From Sphingomonas natans (lineage in GTDB: Bacteria > Pseudomonadota > Alphaproteobacteria > Sphingomonadales > Sphingomonadaceae): a stretch of DNA of 64,000 nt. The notes under the pieces were generated by a model. It did no database searches. It was not told where the DNA came from and worked only from the letters and a program-made list of their open reading frames with translations. Below are positions 1-8,809 of this stretch, piece after piece (the first letter of the stretch is position 1; each line of letters begins with the position of its first letter). The stretch spans positions 62,001 to 126,000 of the forward strand of contig NZ_JAUOTP010000009.1 of assembly GCF_030546695.1 (NCBI RefSeq), in the 5' to 3' direction. A program made the position numbers and the translations under genes.

Positions 1-2
1 TC

Positions 3-416
3 CGCCAAGCAGGCCGCGAGGTCCATGTTATCGACCCAGTGTTCCTCGACATCGACCTCGACATTTCGATCTGCATCGAACCCGGCGCCTATTTCGGCCA
101 AGTGCAGGAACGCGTGGTCCGCGCGCTGACCGGGCCTGCCCGCTACGGCGAGCCGCTGCCCTTCTTTCACCCCGATAATTGGAGCTTCGGCGACCCGCTC
201 TACCGCGCCGAGGTGGAAGCCGCGACCGCCGCCGTACCGGGAGTGCTGGCAGTGGACGGGATCCGCCTGCGCCGTCGTGGTCAGGCCGAATTTGCCGAAT
301 TTGCCGACGCGGTGCTTGTTGCCGGCACCGACCGCATCTTGCGCCTCGCCAACGACCCGCGTCTGCCCGATCAGGGCAGCCTCGCCATCCGGCTGCGCGC
401 CGTGGCACCTGCCTGA
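3..416 (+). CDS. Baseplate J-like protein, C-terminal part (5' end outside window)
   Basis: The frame is open to the left edge and ends in TGA, so only the last 137 residues are seen. The visible part matches the C-terminal region of gp47/baseplate J-like wedge proteins: a beta strand stretch with DIDLDISICIEPG, a helix (QVQERVVRAL), then FHPDNWSFGDPLY followed by the helix-strand unit ending PGVLAVDGIRL. In contractile tails this family forms the baseplate wedge that links tube and sheath. A second J-like gene follows 10 bases downstream, a paired arrangement common in extracellular contractile injection systems (eCIS). Family assignment is firm; the exact subfamily cannot be fixed without the N-terminus. 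Confidence 0.8.
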   Translation, partial: RQAGREVHVIDPVFLDIDLDISICIEPGAYFGQVQERVVRALTGPARYGEPLPFFHPDNWSFGDPLYRAEVEAATAAVPGVLAVDGIRLRRRGQAEFAEFADAVLVAGTDRILRLANDPRLPDQGSLAIRLRAVAPA

Positions 417-426
417 GGAGCGCGCG

Positions 427-2724
427 ATGGCCACCTGCCTTTGCGACGCGCGCGTCTTTCCGCCACCGCCGGATATCCCGGCTGGGCTCGCCCGGCTGCC
501 CCGCCAGATCGGCGGCTTCCCCGACTTCCGCGCGGCACTGCTCGCCGGGGTCGCGCTCAAGCCGGCGCTCGACGGCTGGCGCGCGCGGGAAGGCGACGAT
601 TTCGGCCTGATGCTGCTCGAATGGTGGGCGTATGTGCTCGACGTCCTGTCGTTCTACAGCGGCGAGCTTGCGGGCGAGCTGTACATCCGGACGGCGCAGC
701 GCGACCGTTCGCTCCGCCGCCTCGTTGCGCTGATCGGCTACACGCCCAGGCCGCCGCTGGCCGCCTCGGCAACGCTAGTGCTGTTCGCTGAGGCGGGCCG
801 GTCGATCTCCGTCCCCGCCGGTACGGCCTTCCGCTCCGACGTCGTCGCCGGCCAGGCGCCGCAGATCTTCGAGGCGAGCGTGGACACCCAGATTCACCAA
901 AGCCTCAACGAATGGACGATCGCGCCCATCCGCCCGCAGACGTTTGACAGAGGCCCCCTGCTCCTCGATCCGAAAGGCGCGAGTATCGCCGAAGGCCAGA
1001 TCGTGCTCGTCGAATCGGGTAGCACGCGCCACGCCGCCAGGATTGCCGCGGTCGCCAGCCGCCGCTTCCTCGACGGCGAAACCTATGTCCAGCCGACGCT
1101 TGCGCCTGCGCCCATGATACCGGCGGCCCAGCAGCTCGCGACGATCCGCCTCAGCCGCCCCGCACAGCGCGCTGCCGCGAACGCCTTCGCTGGCGCGCCG
1201 CGCGCCCGCACCGGAAGCGTCGTGACGCTCATCCTTGACGCCCTTTACCCGCAGCTCCGCGCCGGAACTGCCGTGATCCTGGAGGATGCCGCGACCGGTC
1301 AACTCCATGTGCTGACGATCTCTTCGGTCGCGCTTTCCCATGTGCCGCTCGCCGGCAGCTCGCCCGCGCCGACTGTTCCCTTCACCCAAGTCACGCTCGC
1401 CGGCGCGGAACCGGATTGGATCGGCTCAGTCTCGCCAGACAGGCTGGTACTTCACTTCAACAATGTCACCGCGGGCCGCGTCGTCCGCCCGGCCAAAGCC
1501 GAGATCATGCTCGGCGACCTGCGCGCATCCGCCCCGCTGACTGCCCCGGTCAAGCCGCTCCAGCTCGACACGGCGAGTCGTGTGCTGCTCAGGGACGCGC
1601 TGGAGCGTGGTGCCGATCTTGCCGCCAACGTGACCGATGACGGTGCCGGCAACGGCACGCTGCGTCTGCTGAGCACCGCCCTTCTATCGTCGCCGCTTGC
1701 CGCGCCTGTCGCGGCCTACGGCAATCTCGTTGCGGTGACTCGCGGCGAGAGTGTGTCGGAAATACTCGGCAGCGGCGACGCGACCAGAGCCTTTCAGACC
1801 TTCCGCCTCAAGAAAAAGCCGTTGACCTACATCGCCGCGCCCGGCGCACCCGGTGGCCGGCAGAGCACCCTGCGCATCTGGGTCGATGCTGTCCTCTGGC
1901 GCGAGGTGCCCAGCTTGTTCGTGGCCGGCCCCGAAGACCGGGTCTATACGGTTCGTCAGACGGTGGACGGCGAGACCGAGATCGGCTTCGGCGGCCAAGG
2001 CTTCGGCCAGCCGCTGCCGAGCGGCGTCAGCAATGTTCGCGCCGCCTATCGCTTCGGCGGTGGCGCGGCGAGCCCGCCCGCCGGCGCGCTCCACCAGCTC
2101 GCTCGGCCGGTAAAAGGATTGCGGCGCGCGACCAACCCGCTGGCCGCGTTCGGCGGTGACGACGGCGATCGTCCAGAGGACATCCGCACAGCCGCGCCGA
2201 ATTCCGCGCTGGCGCTCGGTCGCGCGATTGCGCTTCCCGACTTCGAGGCGATAGCGCGCGGCTATCGCGGCATCCTCAACGCTGCGGCCACCTGGTCTTG
2301 GGACACGCGCGAGCAGCGCGCGGGCGTGGCCTTGTGGTTCGTGCCCCCGACGGACGAAGGCGCCGAGCAGCTTGGCGCCGATCTCGCCGCGTATCTCCAT
2401 GGCATCGCCGCGCCCGGCACGCCGATCAGCGTCGCGCGCGCGACGCCTGTTCCGATGACACTCGCCGTGGACCTCTCCGTTGATGCCGACCGCGAACCCG
2501 CAACCGTCCAGGCAGCGGTGCTTGCTCGACTGACCGAGCTCCTTTCCCCCCGCCAGGTGCCCATAGGTGCGCCCATTTTCCGCGCCGACATCCTCGCCGA
2601 AGCGCGCGCGACCAAAGGCGTAGACGAGGTTCGAGGCGTCCTGAGCAACGGCGCCACTGCCCCCTTCGCCTTCACTGTCGCCGAGGGCCAGTATCTCGCT
2701 ATCACTGTTGTGCAGGCGCTGTGA
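427..2724 (+). CDS. Putative baseplate assembly protein (second J-like wedge protein)
   Basis: A 765-residue protein. The ATG is chosen because GAGGAG (415-420) sits 6 bases upstream; a longer in-frame start exists but lies inside the preceding gene. The N-terminus (ATCLCDARVFPPPPDIPAGL, then LLEWWAYVLDVLSFYSGELA) is typical of the large 'putative baseplate assembly protein' family of phage-tail-like particles. The C-terminal 230 residues, from about residue 537 (AYRFGGG ... RRATNPLAAFGGDDGD ... ALPDFEAIARG), are a baseplate J-like domain. The role by family is assembly of the baseplate wedge at the end of the contractile tail. It lies between another J-like gene and a tail protein gene, all closely spaced and co-directional, so one operon is likely. 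Confidence 0.88.
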   Translation: MATCLCDARVFPPPPDIPAGLARLPRQIGGFPDFRAALLAGVALKPALDGWRAREGDDFGLMLLEWWAYVLDVLSFYSGELAGELYIRTAQRDRSLRRLVALIGYTPRPPLAASATLVLFAEAGRSISVPAGTAFRSDVVAGQAPQIFEASVDTQIHQSLNEWTIAPIRPQTFDRGPLLLDPKGASIAEGQIVLVESGSTRHAARIAAVASRRFLDGETYVQPTLAPAPMIPAAQQLATIRLSRPAQRAAANAFAGAPRARTGSVVTLILDALYPQLRAGTAVILEDAATGQLHVLTISSVALSHVPLAGSSPAPTVPFTQVTLAGAEPDWIGSVSPDRLVLHFNNVTAGRVVRPAKAEIMLGDLRASAPLTAPVKPLQLDTASRVLLRDALERGADLAANVTDDGAGNGTLRLLSTALLSSPLAAPVAAYGNLVAVTRGESVSEILGSGDATRAFQTFRLKKKPLTYIAAPGAPGGRQSTLRIWVDAVLWREVPSLFVAGPEDRVYTVRQTVDGETEIGFGGQGFGQPLPSGVSNVRAAYRFGGGAASPPAGALHQLARPVKGLRRATNPLAAFGGDDGDRPEDIRTAAPNSALALGRAIALPDFEAIARGYRGILNAAATWSWDTREQRAGVALWFVPPTDEGAEQLGADLAAYLHGIAAPGTPISVARATPVPMTLAVDLSVDADREPATVQAAVLARLTELLSPRQVPIGAPIFRADILAEARATKGVDEVRGVLSNGATAPFAFTVAEGQYLAITVVQAL

Positions 2725-2731
2725 GGCGGCC

Positions 2732-5110
2732 ATGACCCAGCCTATCACATCGGCGACCCGCGCTGCTCACGACGGCTTCGCGCGCTATTACACCGAGAAG
2801 CTCTGGGCCTGGATCCCCGAGTTTTATCGCGACCTGGACGGCCAGCCCGACGGCGAGGCGCAGGGCACGATGCGCGCGATCGTCGAGCTTGTCGCGGGTC
2901 AGGCCGCGGTGATCCGGCGGGACATCGACCGGCTGTGGGACGATCAGCAGACGGCTCTCGCCGACGACTGGGCGATCCCTTATATCGGTGATCTGCTGGG
3001 CACGCTGCCGGTCAGCGAGTTGAACCGCCGTGGGCAGCGCGTCTCCGTTGCGCGCACGATATTCTACCGCCGCCGCAAGGGTACCTTGCCGGTGCTGGAA
3101 GCGCTGATCCGCGACATCGCCGATCTTGACGGCATAGTGGTCGAGGCATTTCGCCGCCTCGGCCGCACGCGCCACCGCCTCGACCCCGAGATCGTCGGGC
3201 TGGAGGGTCTGGTCACACGGACGACGCCGGGCGGCACCGCCGACCTCCGCTCACCGCGCGTGTCGGACGTGGTCGACGGCCCGTTCGATGATCTCGCGCA
3301 CATGCTCGACGTCCGCCGCCGCCGCGGACCTTATGGCCGTTACAACATTTCCAAGATCAACTTCCACCTCTGCCGGCTGCAGGCGTTCGCGATGCCGCTG
3401 GCGACGACCTTCGACCTCGGTGACAACCGCTTCACCCTCGATCCGAGCGGCCGCGACATCGACCTGTTCCAGCCGCGCCAGCGGCCCGATGAGGGCGAGC
3501 CCTGGCGTCCCATCCACGAGTGGGAGGCGCCCGCTTCGCTCACCTGCCGCCGCCTCAACGCAGCGCGCTTCAATCTATCGAGCAACGAGATCCCGACCAG
3601 CCTAGCCGACGAACTCGCCCCTTATGCCGGCTTCGAATATCGCACCGAAAGCGCCTTCCGCCGCATGCTCGACGACCGCCTGACCCCGGCGCAACAGATC
3701 GTTCACCGCCCCATGCTGCTGGAGGAGGCGCTGACTCAGCTGTCCCCCAAGGTCCACCTTTGGCCCGGCGCGATTTCCCTGACGATCGCGGATAATGCGG
3801 GTGCCGCGCCGCTGCTGCGCCATGAAGCGCTCGGTGCCGACCTCGCGACCTGGGCTACCGCCGTCACCGTCGAGCCCGACCGCCGCGCGCTCATCGATCC
3901 GGCACGCGGTCGCGTGCAGCTGACCGCCGCGCCCCCAACGGGACAGGCGCCGTTCGCGCAGCGCTACCATTTCGGCCTCGCCAATCCGGTTGGTGCAGGC
4001 CCGTTCGACCGCGCCGCGATGTTGTCGGACAACGACGACGTCACCGGCACGCTGCCGACCGGCCCGATTAACGGCGAAGGCTTCTTCACGGATCCTGGTC
4101 CGATCGATTCCGTGATCCTCCCAACCAGCGGCGTGCAGCGAGTGCCGACCAGTAAGACCTACATCCCCGATCTCGAAGCCGGCCAGACCTGGGCTGGCGT
4201 CGGCCCGCTGACGCTGGAGGCAGCAGATGGCGAGCGCCCATTTTTCCGCTTCGAGCCGCCCGCCGCCGATCCCACCGTCACGATCACCGCCGCCACCGGA
4301 GGCGACCCGCCGGACCTCGTCATCGACGGGCTGTGGCTGAGCATCCAACCGCCGGATCTCGCGGTCGTTTCGCTGGCCGACCCGGGCGACCCTGCTCCGG
4401 TCGTGCCGGCCCGCATCGTCATCGACGGCGACTGGCGCAATGTCGTGCTCCGTCATTGCACGATCGATCCGGGCGGCGAGCGCGCGCGCGTGACACCTCT
4501 GTCGTCGCTCCCCATTCCGACGATCACGCTGGAGGTACGCGGCCAGATCGAGCTCCTCCTCATCGACCGCTGCATCACGGGGCCCATCTTGGAGGCGACG
4601 AGCAGTGGCGACGCCTGCTCCGCGCGGGAGATCGTGATCCAGGACTCGATCGTACAGAGCCTCGACCCCGCCGTGCCCGCCATCTCCAGCCGCATCGCGT
4701 CGGTTGAGTTGCGCCGCTCTACCGTGTTTGGCGACGTCACCGTTGATCGGCTCTACGCAACCGATGCTCTCATTCGGGGGCTCGTGCGCGTCACCGACAC
4801 GCAGCACGGCTGCTTCCGCTTCTCCGCTGCGGACGCCGATCCCAATCGCCGGCTGCCTCCGCAGTTCGAATCGCATCTCCTCGCGCCGACAATCCCCAAC
4901 CACTTTTTCACTTCGCGCCGGTTTGGCGACTCTGGCTTTGCCCAGCTCGGGCCCACCGCGCCGATGGACATCCTGCAAGGCGGTGAGAACCGGTCGGAGA
5001 TCGGCGTGTTCAACCGCCGCCTGATCGCGATCCGTCTTGCCGACCTCGACAACAAGATCACCGAATTTCTGCCGTTTGGGTTGATTGCGCAGCCCATCAC
5101 GGAAACCTGA
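2732..5110 (+). CDS. Phage-tail-like protein with beta-helix-like C-terminus
   Basis: A 792-residue protein. The ATG 7 bases after the previous stop is preferred over an upstream in-frame start that overlaps. The first ~200 residues (YYTEKLWAWIPEFYRDLDG, DDWAIPYIGDLLG, ARTIFYRRRKGTLPVLEALI) match the phage tail protein I-like / TIGR02242-type domain found next to baseplate J genes. Residues ~520-700 show short repeated strand-turn units (ARIVIDGDWRNVVLRHCTID, IELLLIDRCITG, REIVIQDSIVQSL), the look of a parallel beta-helix. That suggests a baseplate periphery or tail-tip/fibre role. It is followed by a still larger beta-helix protein. The N-terminal assignment is good; the beta-helix reading is from pattern only. 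Confidence 0.8.
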   Translation: MTQPITSATRAAHDGFARYYTEKLWAWIPEFYRDLDGQPDGEAQGTMRAIVELVAGQAAVIRRDIDRLWDDQQTALADDWAIPYIGDLLGTLPVSELNRRGQRVSVARTIFYRRRKGTLPVLEALIRDIADLDGIVVEAFRRLGRTRHRLDPEIVGLEGLVTRTTPGGTADLRSPRVSDVVDGPFDDLAHMLDVRRRRGPYGRYNISKINFHLCRLQAFAMPLATTFDLGDNRFTLDPSGRDIDLFQPRQRPDEGEPWRPIHEWEAPASLTCRRLNAARFNLSSNEIPTSLADELAPYAGFEYRTESAFRRMLDDRLTPAQQIVHRPMLLEEALTQLSPKVHLWPGAISLTIADNAGAAPLLRHEALGADLATWATAVTVEPDRRALIDPARGRVQLTAAPPTGQAPFAQRYHFGLANPVGAGPFDRAAMLSDNDDVTGTLPTGPINGEGFFTDPGPIDSVILPTSGVQRVPTSKTYIPDLEAGQTWAGVGPLTLEAADGERPFFRFEPPAADPTVTITAATGGDPPDLVIDGLWLSIQPPDLAVVSLADPGDPAPVVPARIVIDGDWRNVVLRHCTIDPGGERARVTPLSSLPIPTITLEVRGQIELLLIDRCITGPILEATSSGDACSAREIVIQDSIVQSLDPAVPAISSRIASVELRRSTVFGDVTVDRLYATDALIRGLVRVTDTQHGCFRFSAADADPNRRLPPQFESHLLAPTIPNHFFTSRRFGDSGFAQLGPTAPMDILQGGENRSEIGVFNRRLIAIRLADLDNKITEFLPFGLIAQPITET

Positions 5111-5128
5111 GCATGGGGAAACGTCGCC

Positions 5129-8100
5129 ATGACCTGTGACATCACCGGCTACCTGTTCGATCCCCGACAGGCCTATACCAGCGTGCGGCTGCAACAGGGC
5201 CGCGTCCTTACCGACCTAGACTGGAATGAGCGAGAGCGGATCGCCGCGGACGAGCGGCTGCGCCTGCTGGCGGACCTGATCTGCGGCGGCGGATCGACCA
5301 ACGATGGCTTTCGCCTGCTGGGCGCGGAGCCCGCCACGGCCCGAGTGCCGACGGGCGATGACAGCCTGACGAACCGCGCAACGTACGATGTTCGCCTCGG
5401 CGGCGGCACCTTCCTCCTCGGCGGACACCTGCACAGCTGGCCGGGCTTGCTCGCAGACGGCACCGCCCCGCAGAGCTTTCTGCAGCAGGACGATTGGTTG
5501 CAGCTCACCGGAACCGATGCCGCCGAGCTGCCAACGGTGCCGGAAGCGCCGCGGACCGACCTCGTTTATTTGTCTGCATTCGAGCACTCGGTCCGTGCGG
5601 TTGAGGATCGGGAACTGCGCGAGCGCGCGCTCGGCGGCCCCGACACCTCAACACGGCTCAAGGCAATGCGCCGCGTCGTGGTTCTGCCGAACGCGGGAGA
5701 CGGGTGCTTTGAGGCAGCGGCCACCCTGCGCGACCATGTCACACAGCCTGCCGATGGCGACACCAGCGGCGTGTCGCACGCCTTTGTCGCCGAACTCGGC
5801 GAGGTCCGCTCGAAGGCGCGACTGACCGTAGGCTTCACAGGTGACGCACCGACGCTCGATCCCTGCCGGCCTCGCACCACGCAGGGTTATCTCGGCGCGG
5901 AGAACCAGGCGATCCGTGTCCAGCTGGTCGCCGGCAACCGCTTCCTTTGGGCGTATGACAACGCCGAGCCGCTCTACCGCGTCGAGATCAGCGACGCCGC
6001 GCCCGGCCCGGACGGCTCCATCGAACTTCGCTTCTTGACCACTCCGCGCGATCCCGTGCTTTTTCCCCTCCAAGGTGCCGTTGCCGAGATCCTGGCCTGG
6101 GGCGCGCTGCTGGCCAATGGCGAGAAGGTCGCCGATCTGAGCGGCCCCCTCGCGCGCGTCTCCGCTTCCTACAATCCCGCCACGGCGACGCTCCGCATCG
6201 TGCCCGCGGTGCCGCTGGCGATGCAGGAATGGCTGAACGCACCGGAGCGCGATCCTATTCTCAACCAGCTGACCCCCGACGATCCGCTCCGCTACTTCTA
6301 CCTACGACTCTGGCAGCCCGGACCCGAAGGTGTCGTCGACACGTCCTACCCATTCGTGCCCGGTGGCAGCACCGCGCTGGCTGGCACCGGACTCTCGGTT
6401 AGCTTCTCTGCCTTCGGACTGCCCGGTGACTATTGGGTTATCGCGGCGCGGCCGAACACGCCCGACCGCGTCGTCCCTTGGCGCCTGCTCGACGAGGCCG
6501 CGCCGTTCGGCCCGCGGCGGTTCTACGCCCCGCTCGGCTTGGTTCGCTGGCGGCGCGACGTTGAGCAGTCCGTCGCCACCGTCGAGGATTGCCGCCACCG
6601 GTTCCGCAAGCTCTGTCAGATCGAGACCTGCTGCACCGTCCATGTCGGCGACGGTAGCGTCAGCCACGGCGAGGTAGACGACCTGCAGGCGGCGATCGAG
6701 CTCCTGCCTCCCGACGGCGGGCGCATCTGCCTGCTTCCCGGAACCCACCGGGCCGCCGCAAGACTTCTGGGGCGTCGCAACGTCGTCATCGCCGGTTGCG
6801 GGCCGCGTAGCCGGATTGTCCCGGCAGAGGGTCAGACCGCGCCGGTGATCGACATCGAGCGATGCTCAGACATCACCCTCACCGATTTCGCAATTGCCGC
6901 AGCCGACGTGGTGCCGGTGGAGGCGCGGATCGTAACCGGGATCACCTTCGAACGGCTCGACCTCGCCGCGCGCAACCGCGCCGCCCTGATCGCCACCGCC
7001 TGCCGGCGAGCCAGCCTGCTCGACAGCAGAGTCATCCAAGCAGCGCTAACAGAGCCGACGATCGGCACGAACCGGCCGCAGGAGCCGGCGGTGTTCTTAG
7101 CCGGCCAGGAACTGTATGTGCTCCGGAACCGGATCAGCGCGCCTACGGCCTCGCGCGCGCGGCTGTCCGCCATAGGCGGGCTGCAGATCGGCGGCGACAG
7201 TCGCGACGTCGAGATCGCTCACAACGAGATTGCGGGCGGCCTTAGCTCCGGCATCGTGCTGGGCTCCGTCTCTTTCCACTCCGGGGTGATCCTGCGCGAC
7301 GCCGTGCAGCTGCGGAGCTATTATGCCGCCCGTCTCGCACGGCCCGACTTCGGTGCGCGCTTCCTACTGGGCGACAACGACTGCGTCACCATCGATCCGC
7401 GTCCGCGGCCGCAGCCCAACCCGAACGACCCGACCCCGCTCGATCCCGTGTCCGACGGACCGGTCGAGGACTGCCGCATCATCCGCAATCAAATAACCGA
7501 GATGGGCGCGTGCGGCATCACCGTCGCTTATTGGTTCGTGCCCGAGGAAGGCGACTCGATTGTCACCGACCGGCTGCTTATCGAAGGCAATCTCATCCGC
7601 AACTGCATGCGGCTGCCAGTCGGCGCGATCCCCGTCGAGTTGGTCGAGATCGCTGGCTTCGGCGGCGTCGCGCTGGCGATCGGCGCCGACATCACGATCC
7701 GCGACAATGAGATCATGCAGATTGGTGAGAACCGCAACGCGCCGATCGTTGGCATCTATATCCTGGACGGTGAGGCGGTGACGATCCAGCGCAACCGCCT
7801 GCGCGACAACGGCCTGGTCGCGACCCAGCAGAGCGTGACGCCGGTCGGGCGCCACGGCGCCATCGTGTTTGGCACGGTCAGGCCCGGCGTCGACTTCGTC
7901 ACGCCCTTCGGTGAGCGCCCCAGCCTGCGCCAAGACGGTGCGCCCGCGCTGATCGTGGAAGACAATGTCGCGGTCGCGCGGGAGGGCCGCGCCTTGAGCG
8001 TCGTGGGCCTTGGACCGATGGTGGTCCACGGCAACCAGTTCACAGCCCACGGGAGCAACAGCCTTGCACGACCGCCGATCGGTACCGCCCCGGCGAACGG

Positions 8101-8797
8101 CGTCGCGATTTCGGGGGTCGCCAATAATGGTCTCGCCGCGCGCACTGCCACGCCCAACCCGCTCAGCGCGTTGCTCAATGCCTTGGGCGGTGCGGCGGTC
8201 GCCATCCTCAACCTCGGCGTTTCCAACGAGGTCTACCTGCAATTGTTGGGGCTGAGCGGTCTTGGTCAGATTGATCCGGAGCAGGCCGGCCGACAGGCGT
8301 TGGGCGATGACCTTCGACTCCTCGCCAACGGCAACGTCCAGTTCAACGACAATCAGATCATGCTCGACAACCTCGCGCCTGCGGTCACGCTGGCATTGAG
8401 CTCGATCCTGATCCTGAGCACCGACGACGTTGCGATGCAGGACAATCAGTCCGATTGTGACAAGTTCTTGGACCTTGTGCTGATCGACGCGCTCGTACTG
8501 GGCTTCTCGGTGCGGATGCAAGGCAACCGGCTCAAGGAGTCGTTCGGCACCACCTTCCTGTCCGCGCTCACGATCGGGCTCTTTAACGACACAAGCCACA
8601 ATCAGGGCACGCACTGTTTTTTCCACTTCGGCCTGCTGCAGCCGCGCATCCTGCTCACCGGCTTCGGCACTGGCGCGACCGCCTCGCTCGACACCAACCG
8701 TCACTTGGCGCCGGCGAGCCGATGCGAGCGGTTCCAGAGCCAGACCGGCGCGGTCGCGACGGGGGTTGGCGCAAAGACCGACCTCGGCAACGGATAA
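5129..8797 (+). CDS. DUF6519 / right-handed beta-helix tail-tip protein
   Basis: A 1222-residue protein. The N-terminus (GYLFDPRQAYTSVRLQQGRV then DLDWNE) is the DUF6519 signature seen in eCIS and phage-tail-like operons. From about residue 500 (CCTVHVGDGSVSHGEVDDLQ, then LPPDGGRICLLPGTH) it becomes a long right-handed beta-helix of the pectate-lyase/NosD type, with many NxI/NxF rungs such as VEIAHNEIAGG, ITIRDNEIMQI, VTIQRNRLRDN and VQFNDNQIML up to residue ~1170. No signal peptide is seen, which fits cytoplasmic assembly into a particle. The probable role is a receptor-binding or surface-degrading tip, by analogy with phage tailspikes. Catalytic residues could not be identified. Confidence 0.78.
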   Translation: MTCDITGYLFDPRQAYTSVRLQQGRVLTDLDWNERERIAADERLRLLADLICGGGSTNDGFRLLGAEPATARVPTGDDSLTNRATYDVRLGGGTFLLGGHLHSWPGLLADGTAPQSFLQQDDWLQLTGTDAAELPTVPEAPRTDLVYLSAFEHSVRAVEDRELRERALGGPDTSTRLKAMRRVVVLPNAGDGCFEAAATLRDHVTQPADGDTSGVSHAFVAELGEVRSKARLTVGFTGDAPTLDPCRPRTTQGYLGAENQAIRVQLVAGNRFLWAYDNAEPLYRVEISDAAPGPDGSIELRFLTTPRDPVLFPLQGAVAEILAWGALLANGEKVADLSGPLARVSASYNPATATLRIVPAVPLAMQEWLNAPERDPILNQLTPDDPLRYFYLRLWQPGPEGVVDTSYPFVPGGSTALAGTGLSVSFSAFGLPGDYWVIAARPNTPDRVVPWRLLDEAAPFGPRRFYAPLGLVRWRRDVEQSVATVEDCRHRFRKLCQIETCCTVHVGDGSVSHGEVDDLQAAIELLPPDGGRICLLPGTHRAAARLLGRRNVVIAGCGPRSRIVPAEGQTAPVIDIERCSDITLTDFAIAAADVVPVEARIVTGITFERLDLAARNRAALIATACRRASLLDSRVIQAALTEPTIGTNRPQEPAVFLAGQELYVLRNRISAPTASRARLSAIGGLQIGGDSRDVEIAHNEIAGGLSSGIVLGSVSFHSGVILRDAVQLRSYYAARLARPDFGARFLLGDNDCVTIDPRPRPQPNPNDPTPLDPVSDGPVEDCRIIRNQITEMGACGITVAYWFVPEEGDSIVTDRLLIEGNLIRNCMRLPVGAIPVELVEIAGFGGVALAIGADITIRDNEIMQIGENRNAPIVGIYILDGEAVTIQRNRLRDNGLVATQQSVTPVGRHGAIVFGTVRPGVDFVTPFGERPSLRQDGAPALIVEDNVAVAREGRALSVVGLGPMVVHGNQFTAHGSNSLARPPIGTAPANGVAISGVANNGLAARTATPNPLSALLNALGGAAVAILNLGVSNEVYLQLLGLSGLGQIDPEQAGRQALGDDLRLLANGNVQFNDNQIMLDNLAPAVTLALSSILILSTDDVAMQDNQSDCDKFLDLVLIDALVLGFSVRMQGNRLKESFGTTFLSALTIGLFNDTSHNQGTHCFFHFGLLQPRILLTGFGTGATASLDTNRHLAPASRCERFQSQTGAVATGVGAKTDLGNG

Positions 8798-8809
8798 CGG
8801 GAGAGAGTC

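Noticed and set aside
3602-5194. 530-codon minus-strand frame
   Set aside because: Shadow of the tail protein gene. No domain and no ribosome binding site.
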